A stretch of DNA of 7,398 bases from Bacteroidia bacterium (lineage in GTDB: Bacteria; Bacteroidota; Bacteroidia; SpSt-205). This document shows positions 1 to 5,954 of the stretch, piece by piece (position 1 is the first letter of the stretch; every line of letters begins with the position of its first letter). A model generated the notes under the pieces. It was not told the origin of the DNA. It worked only from the letters and a program-made list of their open reading frames with translations, and made no database searches. The stretch is taken from positions 1 to 7,398 of the forward strand of contig JANXCJ010000100.1 of assembly GCA_025060275.1 (NCBI GenBank), read 5' to 3'. The position numbers and the translations under genes are program-made.

Positions 1-1558
1 CTTTCCTGAGGTCAGTCAGCAGATAGAAGTTATCCAGCGTATTATCAGGGGTGAGGAAGAGAGCTTTCTGCATACGTTAGGACGGGGGCTTGCACGCATA
101 GAAAATTACCTTAGTACCCATCCTAACATACAAGAAATACCTGGTGAAGTAGCCTTTGAGCTTTACGATACCTATGGTTTTCCACTGGACTTGACTCAGC
201 TTATTGCCAAGGAATGGGGAGCTAAAGTAGATACGGAGGGGTTTGAAAAAGCCTTAGAAATGCAAAAAAATCGTAGTCGCAAGGCTACGCAGCGTCACTA
301 TGGCGACTGGATAGAGATAAATGAAGGCGAGCATTCTGTCTTTGTTGGCTATGATACTTATGAAACGCGGACTCGTATTATGCGCATGAGAGAATGTAAA
401 GAGGCAAAAGGGGTCTTCTATCATGTGGTCCTGGATAAAACCCCTTTCTATCCTGAAGGTGGGGGGCAAGTGAGCGATATAGGAATATTGAGGCATGGGG
501 ATCAGGTGCTTCCAGTTATACATGTCTATAAAGAACAGGAGAGTATTATCCATGTTCTTTCAGTGTTACCTCGCAGCCCTGAAGTGGAATGGCATGCCCA
601 AATAGACATAGCTCGTCGCGAAGCAGTTTCTCGGCATCACACCGCTACGCATTTACTGCATGCAGCCCTACGTGATATATTAGGTGCCCATGTCCGGCAA
701 AGCGGTTCTTTGGTAGCGCCTGACCGTCTTCGTTTTGACTTTACCCATCCTCAAAAACTCACTCCTGAGGAAATCCAGGAAGTGGAGAACCTCGTAAATA
801 GCAAGATCAATGCTGCCTTGCCTCGCCGAGAATATCGGGACATCCCATATGAAGAAGCTCTCAAGAAGGGAGCTATAGCGTTATTTGGGGAAAAGTATGC
901 TGCTCGCGTGAGAATGATTGAGTTTGGAGGTAGCTTCTCCCGTGAGCTATGTGGGGGTACTCATGCCCATAATACCTTAGAGCTTCGCTACTTCAAGATT
1001 CTGAGCGAGTCTGCTAGTGCAGCAGGGGTGCGCCGCATAGAAGCCGTAGTGGCGCAAGCCTTCATTCAGTGGATGCAGTCTCGTATTCAGATATTGGAGA
1101 AGCTGCAGGCCTTACTCAAGAATTCTAATGAGCCTGTTAAAGCATTAGAGAATGTTATAAAAGAAGTTGATTCCCTCCAAAACCAACTACAACAGTGGTA
1201 TTCTTTGTATGCAGAAAAACTAATCCGAGACTGGAAAAAGGGTAGGGGGGAGAATAGGGAGAGTATAGTAGTGGAAGAAGTTGAGCTGCCTGCAGATGCC
1301 TCCTCAAGAAATCTGCTTGAGGCTCTGCGAAGATTACATCCCTCTGGTACCTTCATGCTTCTTATAAGAAAGGGAGAACAAATAGAAATAGGGATTGCAG
1401 CCCGACAAGGGGCAAATGCTCTGTTCCAACAAATAGCCTCCAGCATTAAGCTCAAGGGAGGGGGTAGCTCTCAAATCGCCGTAGGTAAAGTTCTCCAACC
1501 GCAATTTACCTATCCTGATCTAAGAGAAATCTTAGCTGGGGTTACATTGCAACATTAA
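1..1558 (+). CDS. alaS: Alanyl-tRNA synthetase, C-terminal part (5' end outside window)
   Basis: Charges tRNA-Ala with alanine in the cytoplasm and hydrolyses mischarged Ser- or Gly-tRNA-Ala. The frame is open from base 2 without a stop, giving 518 visible residues of a family usually about 870 long, so the aminoacylation core lies upstream of the window. Visible in order: the end of the core-linked helical region with the family motif FELYDTYGFPLDLT (about 152-193); the editing domain with FYPEGGGQ (about 446-469), the zinc ligands HTATH (638-652), the QSGSLV...RLRFDF segment (about 698-742) and CGGTH (950-964); a predicted coiled coil (about 1080-1240); and a C-Ala domain with the glycine-rich KGGGSSQIAVG (about 1454-1486). 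The TTG at 191 is an internal Leu codon, not a start. All four editing-site zinc ligands (HxxxH and CxxxH) are intact. The C-Ala glycine stretch seems shorter than usual. The stop is TAA at 1556-1558. Confidence 0.97.
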   Translation, partial: FPEVSQQIEVIQRIIRGEEESFLHTLGRGLARIENYLSTHPNIQEIPGEVAFELYDTYGFPLDLTQLIAKEWGAKVDTEGFEKALEMQKNRSRKATQRHYGDWIEINEGEHSVFVGYDTYETRTRIMRMRECKEAKGVFYHVVLDKTPFYPEGGGQVSDIGILRHGDQVLPVIHVYKEQESIIHVLSVLPRSPEVEWHAQIDIARREAVSRHHTATHLLHAALRDILGAHVRQSGSLVAPDRLRFDFTHPQKLTPEEIQEVENLVNSKINAALPRREYRDIPYEEALKKGAIALFGEKYAARVRMIEFGGSFSRELCGGTHAHNTLELRYFKILSESASAAGVRRIEAVVAQAFIQWMQSRIQILEKLQALLKNSNEPVKALENVIKEVDSLQNQLQQWYSLYAEKLIRDWKKGRGENRESIVVEEVELPADASSRNLLEALRRLHPSGTFMLLIRKGEQIEIGIAARQGANALFQQIASSIKLKGGGSSQIAVGKVLQPQFTYPDLREILAGVTLQH

Positions 1559-1564
1559 TTTTCG

Positions 1565-1572
1565 TAGCTTTG
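1565..1572 (+). promoter_or_regulatory. Bacteroidota -7 box TAGCTTTG for the lipoprotein gene
   Basis: This is a full match to the Bacteroidota sigma-A -7 consensus TAnnTTTG. It lies in the 20-bp gap after alaS and ends 6 nt before the ATG at 1579, so the transcript should begin at or very near the start codon. A TTG at 1547-1549 could be a -33 element, but the 15-nt spacing is shorter than expected. The box overlaps the alternative TTG start at 1570, which therefore cannot be used by transcripts from this promoter. Confidence 0.55.
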
Positions 1573-1578
1573 CTGACG

Positions 1579-2217
1579 ATGAGAATCAGTAGTAAAGTCA
1601 AGCAGATGGCTGTCATAGCCTCTGTATTAGTAATCTGGATTTCCTGTAGAGGAAAAGAAGGACCTCAAGGACCTGCGGGACCTCAAGGACCTCCGGGACG
1701 AGATCTGGTGCGCCCTCAACAAGGAAGAGTACAAGGCATTGCCTTCGGTAAGGATAATAATGGAAATGCTTTCAACATTCCCTTCTCTTATTCCTTCTTG
1801 TCTGATGGTAATCCGGGTATCTGGCGCAGTGTAGATGCAAATACGAAAGAGTTTTCTTTTCTCAGGACAGATAGTCTCAGTATCGGATATATTGACCTCA
1901 CTTTTAGATACAATGCCTCAAATAATACTGTTTCAAATGTCTCCATAGAGGGTCTTGCAGCGAATATAGCTGGAACTCCGGCTGCTACCTATACCATTCA
2001 ACAAATACCTTCTATACCTGGTATATTTCAAGGCACTGTGCAGGATGTCTCTAATGTCAGTGTGAATGGGGATAGCGTGTCAGGGAGCATTCTGTATGTC
2101 CGTCCCGCATATAATATACCCAATCTTGGAAGTAACGTCCATCCTGATACAGTACGAGCTACCTTCTCAGTTCGGCTCATACCCACGGTCTCGTATGGTA
2201 GAAGGAGCGGAAGGTAA
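1579..2217 (+). CDS. Collagen-like repeat lipoprotein, function unknown
   Basis: Predicted lipoprotein of 212 residues. It has a basic n-region (R2, K6, K8), a hydrophobic stretch at residues 11-21, and Cys23 as the likely lipidation site. The lipobox is W-I-S-C, with Trp instead of Leu/Val at -3, so it is atypical. Six Gly-X-Y triplets follow directly (residues 25-42: GKE GPQ GPA GPQ GPP GRD), a collagen-like stretch too short for a stable triple helix alone and probably a spacer off the membrane. The remainder (about 45-212) is rich in Ser/Thr/Asn/Val with alternating hydrophobic residues, suggesting a beta-sandwich; I recognise no domain. The ATG at 1579 is preferred over the TTG at 1570 because a promoter box covers the TTG. 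Collagen-like lipoproteins are common in Bacteroidota. The cellular role is not inferable from the neighbours. Confidence 0.8.
   Translation: MRISSKVKQMAVIASVLVIWISCRGKEGPQGPAGPQGPPGRDLVRPQQGRVQGIAFGKDNNGNAFNIPFSYSFLSDGNPGIWRSVDANTKEFSFLRTDSLSIGYIDLTFRYNASNNTVSNVSIEGLAANIAGTPAATYTIQQIPSIPGIFQGTVQDVSNVSVNGDSVSGSILYVRPAYNIPNLGSNVHPDTVRATFSVRLIPTVSYGRRSGR
1660..1695 (+). repeat. Tandem 18-bp repeat encoding Gly-Pro-X triplets
   Basis: Two head-to-tail copies of an 18-bp unit, 1660-1677 and 1678-1695, differ at one base (G at 1675, C at 1693). Each copy encodes two Gly-X-Y triplets (GPQ GPA, then GPQ GPP). The near identity at DNA level, synonymous positions included, suggests a recent duplication by slippage and a potentially length-variable collagen-like stretch. 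Confidence 0.85.
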
Positions 2218-2228
2218 TATATTTTTAG

Positions 2229-2245
2229 CCTAAGTTCTTCTTAGG
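2229..2245. other. Small hairpin in the convergent gap 2218-2298
   Basis: CCTAAG (2229-2234) and CTTAGG (2240-2245) form a perfect 6-bp stem around a TTCTT loop, between the lipoprotein gene and the glycosylase gene, which end towards each other. No clear T-run follows on either strand, so it does not fit a classical intrinsic terminator, but its place between two convergent 3' ends makes a role in termination or 3'-end protection possible. The remaining 81-bp gap shows no ORF. Confidence 0.3.
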
Positions 2246-2297
2246 AGGTTGGAAGTAAGGCGTAGTGTATGAACATAGCTTAGGTAGGAGAAGCCTG

Positions 2298-2320
2298 CCT
2301 ACTGAGTAGGGGTGGTTTTT
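2298..2320 (+). terminator. Weak candidate terminator for the lipoprotein gene
   Basis: CCTAC (2298-2302), loop TGA, GTAGG (2306-2310) form a 5-bp stem followed, after GGTGG, by five Ts (2316-2320) on the plus strand. The stem is short and the T-run is displaced by 5 nt, and the element lies partly inside the 3' end of the opposing glycosylase gene. It could end plus-strand transcripts coming from the lipoprotein gene, but the support is weak. Confidence 0.2.
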
Positions 2321-2946
2321 CTAATCAGCGTAGGGGGCAAGCCAGTTTTGTGCGAGAGGGCACGGGAGATAAAGGGCGAGTCCTTAATCCAATACCGCCA
2401 AGGCTTCTCAGCATCTTCCCCAGCGTAATCTACTCCTATTCTGGGTCCTGTGGCTATAGACTCAGGAATGTATCCGTCATCCCATAGGGAAATATGGGGA
2501 TGTTCTACAATGGATTGACCTGACCATGATCGGGGTATTGCCATTGCTTGGGTGAGGCTACCCGGTCCCACTGTAAGTTTATTTAGGGCTACTTCACGGC
2601 GTCTCTGCTGCATAAGGGGTATTCCCTGCAAGGGCTCGCCAGCTCGTATAAGTACTGCGCAGGGGTTGCCTTCTTCACTTGTTACGATATTGAGCATGTT
2701 ATGAATGCCGTAGCACAGATAGATGTAGAGCGTTCCACCTTTTTTATACATAGGTGCAGTGCGAGGGGTATACTTTCCGCCAAACGCATGACAAGCTCGG
2801 TCCTGGATACCCCCATAAGCTTCCACTTCCGTGATCCGAATGGCTGTTGTGCCCTCAGGCTGAGAAACTACCAGTACCTTTCCCAATAAAGCTTGACTGA
2901 CAGTCCAGACATCTTGTAAAAAAAATTCCTCATTTAGCTTTCTCAT
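2299..2946 (-). CDS. mpg: 3-methyladenine DNA glycosylase, AAG/MPG family
   Basis: Base-excision repair enzyme that removes alkylated or deaminated purines (3-methyladenine, hypoxanthine and similar) from DNA. The 215 residues are a full-length bacterial AAG-fold protein. Residues matching the known active site of human AAG are present: the catalytic Glu and adjacent Tyr in TEVEAY (E42, Y44), His53 in ACHAFGG, the stacking Tyr76 in GTLYIYLCYG, Asn86 in MLNIV and Arg101 in LIRAGEP. The C-terminal block GPRIGVDYAGEDAEKPWRYW (about 167-186) is also typical. The ATG at 2946-2944 follows the rhomboid stop codon with no intervening base (TAGATG), so the two are very likely co-transcribed and perhaps translationally coupled. 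No alkylation-response genes such as ada or alkB are nearby. The family is distinct from the HhH glycosylases TagA and AlkA. Confidence 0.95.
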   Translation of the reverse strand: MRKLNEEFFLQDVWTVSQALLGKVLVVSQPEGTTAIRITEVEAYGGIQDRACHAFGGKYTPRTAPMYKKGGTLYIYLCYGIHNMLNIVTSEEGNPCAVLIRAGEPLQGIPLMQQRRREVALNKLTVGPGSLTQAMAIPRSWSGQSIVEHPHISLWDDGYIPESIATGPRIGVDYAGEDAEKPWRYWIKDSPFISRALSHKTGLPPTLIRKTTPTQ

Positions 2947-3507
2947 CTATGTAATTAGCACAATATAGCCGAAAGCCATACCGGCTGCAGCTCCACCTAA
3001 ATGGGCCCAGTGGTTCATCACACTCATCCCTCTCCTTGCTTCATATATGGTGTAGAATATGTATATGAGGGCAAAAATCCATGCGGGTAAAGGGAGGACT
3101 AAAAAAACTAAGAGAGTGCTCTGGGGATTATGCACGATAAAAGCAAATAAAACAGCATTTACTACGCCTGACAGCCCTATGCTGACATGAGCTGGGTTTT
3201 TCCTGTAGCGGATATAGGTGGCTAGTCCACTTCCCATTATGCCCGCTGCTAATAAGGCAGCATAAAGAACTTTCCCGTAATACCTCTCTACTGAGGAGCC
3301 AAAAGAGTAAAAAACGAGTAGGTTGACTAAGAGATGTATCCAGTCTGAATGGAAAAATATGCTAGTGAAGAAGCGATACCACTCTTTATTGTGGGCTATG
3401 CGATAGGGGACGAATCCCCACTGGTGCCAGTAATACTGGGTATTATCCCGCCATGCCCACAGAGATACGGCTACACATCCTATTGCTACCAGAAGTGTAA
3501 GCTGCAC
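2947..3507 (-). CDS. Rhomboid family intramembrane serine protease
   Basis: Polytopic membrane protease expected to cleave transmembrane segments of other proteins within the bilayer. The 186 residues fit a compact six-helix rhomboid without an extra N- or C-terminal domain. Catalytic signatures are complete: HLLVN (H58, N62) in the second helix, the nucleophile in GLSG (Ser113, with Leu in the variable position of GxSG), and the general base in HWAHLGG (His169) followed by the GxxxG-like AAAGMAFG of the last helix. The start is GTG at 3507-3505; no earlier in-frame start was found, and the first helix begins right after it. A -7 promoter box ends 5 nt upstream, so no ribosome-binding site is expected. 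It is the first gene of a two-gene unit with the DNA glycosylase. The substrate is unknown. Confidence 0.93.
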   Translation of the reverse strand: MQLTLLVAIGCVAVSLWAWRDNTQYYWHQWGFVPYRIAHNKEWYRFFTSIFFHSDWIHLLVNLLVFYSFGSSVERYYGKVLYAALLAAGIMGSGLATYIRYRKNPAHVSIGLSGVVNAVLFAFIVHNPQSTLLVFLVLPLPAWIFALIYIFYTIYEARRGMSVMNHWAHLGGAAAGMAFGYIVLIT

Positions 3508-3512
3508 TCCTG

Positions 3513-3520
3513 CGAAGGTA
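3513..3520 (-). promoter_or_regulatory. -7 box TACCTTCG for the rhomboid-mpg unit
   Basis: Read on the minus strand this is TACCTTCG, one base from TAnnTTTG, ending 5 nt before the rhomboid GTG at 3507. The predicted transcript is leaderless or nearly so. No convincing -33 TTG is visible upstream. The TTCG variant also occurs in the box before the methylase gene at 5955, which supports it as a usable form in this genome. Confidence 0.4.
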
Positions 3521-3545
3521 ACTAATATAGTTCTGGCATAAGTTT

Positions 3546-3553
3546 TATTTTTG
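3546..3553 (+). promoter_or_regulatory. -7 box TATTTTTG for the DUF2795/Fe-S operon
   Basis: Exact TAnnTTTG match ending 7 nt before the ATG at 3561. It shares a 53-bp intergenic region with the divergent rhomboid promoter; the two -7 boxes are only 25 bp apart, so each promoter's -33 region would fall beside the other's -7 box. No Shine-Dalgarno sequence fits between the box and the start codon. Confidence 0.55.
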
Positions 3554-3560
3554 TGCCGCT

Positions 3561-3782
3561 ATGTACTGGACTCTAGAGTTAGCCTCTTACTTAGAGGACG
3601 CCCCATGGCCCGCTACTCGTAATGAGCTAATTGACTATGCAGAGCGCACGGGTGCCCCCTTAGAAGTCATAGAGAATCTCCGAGAACTTCCTGATGATGA
3701 TACTATTTATGAATCCTTGGAGGATGTATGGCCGGATTATCCTTCACGGGATGAATTCTTATTTGAAGAAGATGAAGACTAA
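3561..3782 (+). CDS. Small acidic DUF2795 protein
   Basis: A 73-residue protein that I recognise as a DUF2795 member of the form widespread in Bacteroidota, starting MYWTLELASYLEDAPWPAT. The conserved pattern is visible: PWPATRNELIDYA (about 15-27), the GAPLEVIENLRELP block (about 31-44), then an acidic segment with YESLEDVWPDYP. It is extremely acidic: 23 Asp/Glu against 4 Arg and no Lys, and it ends in an EEDED tail. It has no cysteines, signal peptide or membrane segment, so it is probably cytosolic and helical. The biochemical function is unknown. It is first in an apparent operon with the two Fe-S genes (29-nt gap to the next), which makes a helper or regulatory role for that complex possible, though this is inference from position only. 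The start is well fixed by the promoter box 7 nt upstream. Confidence 0.88.
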   Translation: MYWTLELASYLEDAPWPATRNELIDYAERTGAPLEVIENLRELPDDDTIYESLEDVWPDYPSRDEFLFEEDED

Positions 3783-3811
3783 TTCCTCATTCTGAAAAGG
3801 TTATAAGTAGA

Positions 3812-5119
3812 GTGTCTCAAGTAGTTTTCGGTGTAGTTTTGGGTGTATCCATCCTTGTTTTTGCCTATCATGTGAAGCTCCTTCGCCGTACTATTCTTTT
3901 AGGGCGTGAAGCCTCCGTCTCAAGTAGCTTTTCTCAATCATTCCGTCAAATGCTAAAATACGCTCTATTACAGGCTCGTATGCTTGATCGCCCCGTAGCA
4001 GCCATAGCCCATTGGGCTATCTATGTGGGATTTTTGGTGGTCAATATAGAGGTGGTAGAAATTCTTCTGGATGGACTCACGGGAGAACACCGAATACTTG
4101 CGCCCTACTTAGGGGGTTTTTATGATGCTGTGATGGTCATCTCTGAGGTATTCATGGTGCTGGTATTTATTGCTGCGGTAGTTTTTCTGTGGCGGCGAAA
4201 TGTGCTGCGTCTGCCTCGTTTTCATACGGCGGAGATGCGAGGGTGGCCTCCATTAGACGCAAATATCATCTTGTGGACAGAGATAGCGCTTGTCTTAGCC
4301 TTACTTATCATGAATGCCTCTGAGCAGCTCTTGCAAGAGCGAGGCATCTATAGGAGGGTAGGTACTTTCCCCATCAGTCAGTGGCTTATGCCTATCTTGG
4401 AGAGGATGGATAACCCCACACTAATAGGGGTGGAGCGAGCCGCATGGTGGATACACATTTTAGGTATTTTGGCATTTCTGAACTACATACCTTTCTCCAA
4501 GCATCTTCATATTTTTCTTTCATTTCCCAATACCTATTATGCCTCTTTAGAGCCTTCTGGAAAGCTATCTTCCTTACCTCAGCTTACTCCTGTGGTGGCT
4601 GAGGCACTGGGACTGGTTGAAACGAACTCAACCTCTTCTGAGGCTCCTTCTTCCTTAGGGGCTAAGGACGTAACAGACTTAACCTGGAAAAATCTGCTAG
4701 ATGCTTATAGCTGCACAGAGTGTGGGCGCTGTACCGCCGTATGCCCAGCTCACATTACAGGTAAAAAACTTTCCCCTAGGAAAATCATGATGGATACTCG
4801 CGACCGATTAGAAGAAATCAAGAGACAACTCTATAAGAAAGGTAAGTGGGAGCCCGATGGGAAGGCTCTGCTGGGTGACTACATAACCCCTGAGGAACTG
4901 TGGGCTTGTACTACTTGCAATGCATGTGTAAGGGCCTGCCCCGTGCTCATAAATCCTGTCTCTATTATTCTCCAATTGCGGCAGTACTTAGTCATGGAGG
5001 CCTCCCAGGCACCAGAGACTATCAATGTGCTTTTTAACAACTTAGAAAACAATGGCTCCCCTTGGGCTTTTCCTTCTGCTGATAGGGGAAAATGGGCAGA
5101 AAAGTTATTAGAATCTTAG
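3812..5119 (+). CDS. Membrane cytochrome-b-like 2x[4Fe-4S] electron-transfer protein
   Basis: Membrane subunit of a heterodisulfide-reductase-like (HdrDE/DsrMK/FadF type) electron-transfer complex, 435 residues. The first half is a NarI/HdrE-like domain with about five helices (near residues 4-22, 66-88, 104-127, 151-170 and 210-228). Candidate haem-b histidines are H67, H215, H231 and H233; the last three lie in the motif WWIHILGILAFLNYIPFSKH and the HLH just after it. The second half is a cytoplasmic ferredoxin-like domain with two complete [4Fe-4S] motifs: C301, C304, C307, C311 and C366, C369, C372, C376, each followed by Pro. It likely exchanges electrons between the quinone pool and the CCG protein encoded 4 nt downstream. 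The start is GTG at 3812, with a possible weak AAAAGG ribosome-binding sequence at 3795-3800. The physiological donor is unknown; ETF is my favoured candidate. Confidence 0.88.
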   Translation: MSQVVFGVVLGVSILVFAYHVKLLRRTILLGREASVSSSFSQSFRQMLKYALLQARMLDRPVAAIAHWAIYVGFLVVNIEVVEILLDGLTGEHRILAPYLGGFYDAVMVISEVFMVLVFIAAVVFLWRRNVLRLPRFHTAEMRGWPPLDANIILWTEIALVLALLIMNASEQLLQERGIYRRVGTFPISQWLMPILERMDNPTLIGVERAAWWIHILGILAFLNYIPFSKHLHIFLSFPNTYYASLEPSGKLSSLPQLTPVVAEALGLVETNSTSSEAPSSLGAKDVTDLTWKNLLDAYSCTECGRCTAVCPAHITGKKLSPRKIMMDTRDRLEEIKRQLYKKGKWEPDGKALLGDYITPEELWACTTCNACVRACPVLINPVSIILQLRQYLVMEASQAPETINVLFNNLENNGSPWAFPSADRGKWAEKLLES

Positions 5120-5123
5120 AAAG

Positions 5124-5909
5124 ATGGCGGGAAAGTTATTATCTACTTGGGCTGCTGCAAGTGAGAAGCCTGAAATATTGTACTGGGTGGGATGTGCAGC
5201 GAGCTTTGATGACAGAGCGCAGAGGGTAGCTCAGGCTTTCGTCAGGCTTTTAGAGGCAGCTGGTGTGCGCTGGGGGATATTAGGAAGTGAAGAAACCTGT
5301 ACAGGCGACCCCGCTAAACGAGCAGGAAACGATTTCCTCTTCCAGATGCTCGCCTTGCAGAATATACAGACTCTAAAGAATTATGAGGTCCAAGAGATTG
5401 TGGCTACTTGTCCTCATTGCTTCAATACCCTCAAGAATGAGTATCCTCAGTTAGGGGGAAACTTCAAAGTATGGCATCATTCCCAATATCTTGTGAAGCT
5501 CATTAGGGAGGGTAGGCTGCGCCTCACACAGGACAGGAAGAAAGAGAGGGTAGTCTTTCATGATCCTTGCTATCTGGGGCGAGCAAATGGGGAGTATGAA
5601 GCGCCTCGTTTTCTTCTAAGAGCAGTAGGGATGAGTGCTATAGAGTCGCCCAGATCAAAAGACTTTTCTCTCTGCTGTGGGGCAGGTGGCGCCCAGATGT
5701 TCAAAGAACCCGAACCAGGACGCAAAGACATAAACATTGAAAGGACAGAAGAATTACTGAGCCTTTCACCGCAAACTATTGCTGTGGGGTGCCCTTTCTG
5801 TATGACTATGATTACAGATGGTGTCAAACATTTAGGTGCTACTGATAAGACACGAGTGCGTGATATTGCGGAAATCCTCGCAGAATACCTGGGACTTTCG
5901 GAAACTTAA
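5124..5909 (+). CDS. (Fe-S)-binding protein with two cysteine-rich CCG domains (HdrB/HdrD-like)
   Basis: Soluble partner of the preceding membrane Fe-S protein, 261 residues. It has two CCG-type cysteine-rich domains, which in heterodisulfide reductase bind a noncubane Fe-S cluster at the catalytic site. Domain 1 shows C24 (WVGCAASFDDRA), C59 (CTGDPAKRAGN) and CPHC (C96, C99). Domain 2 shows C149 (HDPCYLGR), the Cys pair C184-C185 in CCGAGGAQM, and GCPFC (C223, C226). All of these cysteines are kept, so an active cluster site is plausible. There is no signal peptide. Only 4 nt separate it from the previous stop (tag-aaag-atg), and no Shine-Dalgarno sequence is visible, which suggests translational coupling. 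Together the pair reproduces the domain order of the C-terminal part of HdrD or of FadF/EtfD. The substrate is not inferable from sequence; methanogen heterodisulfide is unlikely in Bacteroidota. Confidence 0.9.
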   Translation: MAGKLLSTWAAASEKPEILYWVGCAASFDDRAQRVAQAFVRLLEAAGVRWGILGSEETCTGDPAKRAGNDFLFQMLALQNIQTLKNYEVQEIVATCPHCFNTLKNEYPQLGGNFKVWHHSQYLVKLIREGRLRLTQDRKKERVVFHDPCYLGRANGEYEAPRFLLRAVGMSAIESPRSKDFSLCCGAGGAQMFKEPEPGRKDINIERTEELLSLSPQTIAVGCPFCMTMITDGVKHLGATDKTRVRDIAEILAEYLGLSET

Positions 5910-5942
5910 TTTCTTGAAGCCAATCTTGGCTCTGTAGCCTCT

Positions 5943-5950
5943 ATTTTCGG
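5943..5950 (+). promoter_or_regulatory. -7 box TATTTTCG for the RsmI-like methylase gene
   Basis: TATTTTCG differs from TAnnTTTG at one base and ends 4 nt before the ATG at 5955, the closest of the four boxes in the window. A TTG at 5926-5928 is a possible but closely spaced -33 element (14 nt). The 45-bp gap after the CCG gene also contains a small inverted repeat (5918-5931), so the methylase gene is probably at least partly transcribed on its own. Confidence 0.4.
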
Positions 5951-5954
5951 TGCT

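Noticed and set aside
191..193. TTG as a start codon for the alanyl-tRNA synthetase
   Set aside because: The upstream sequence from base 2 is open in the same frame and encodes conserved AlaRS residues (FELYDTYGFPLD), so the gene runs off the left edge.
254..553. Minus-strand ORF of 99 codons inside alaS
   Set aside because: It lies opposite the conserved editing domain and shows no recognisable domain; it is a shadow of the real gene.
1570..1572. TTG start for the lipoprotein
   Set aside because: It overlaps the -7 promoter box; the ATG at 1579 gives a normal basic n-region and lies downstream of the predicted transcription start.
2701..2889. Plus-strand ORF of 62 codons inside the glycosylase gene
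   Set aside because: It lies opposite the catalytic core of the glycosylase, has no promoter box and no recognisable features.
5918..5931. Inverted repeat AGCCA/TGGCT as a terminator of the Fe-S operon
   Set aside because: The stem is only 5 bp and is not followed by a T-run; the next Ts belong to the methylase promoter box.
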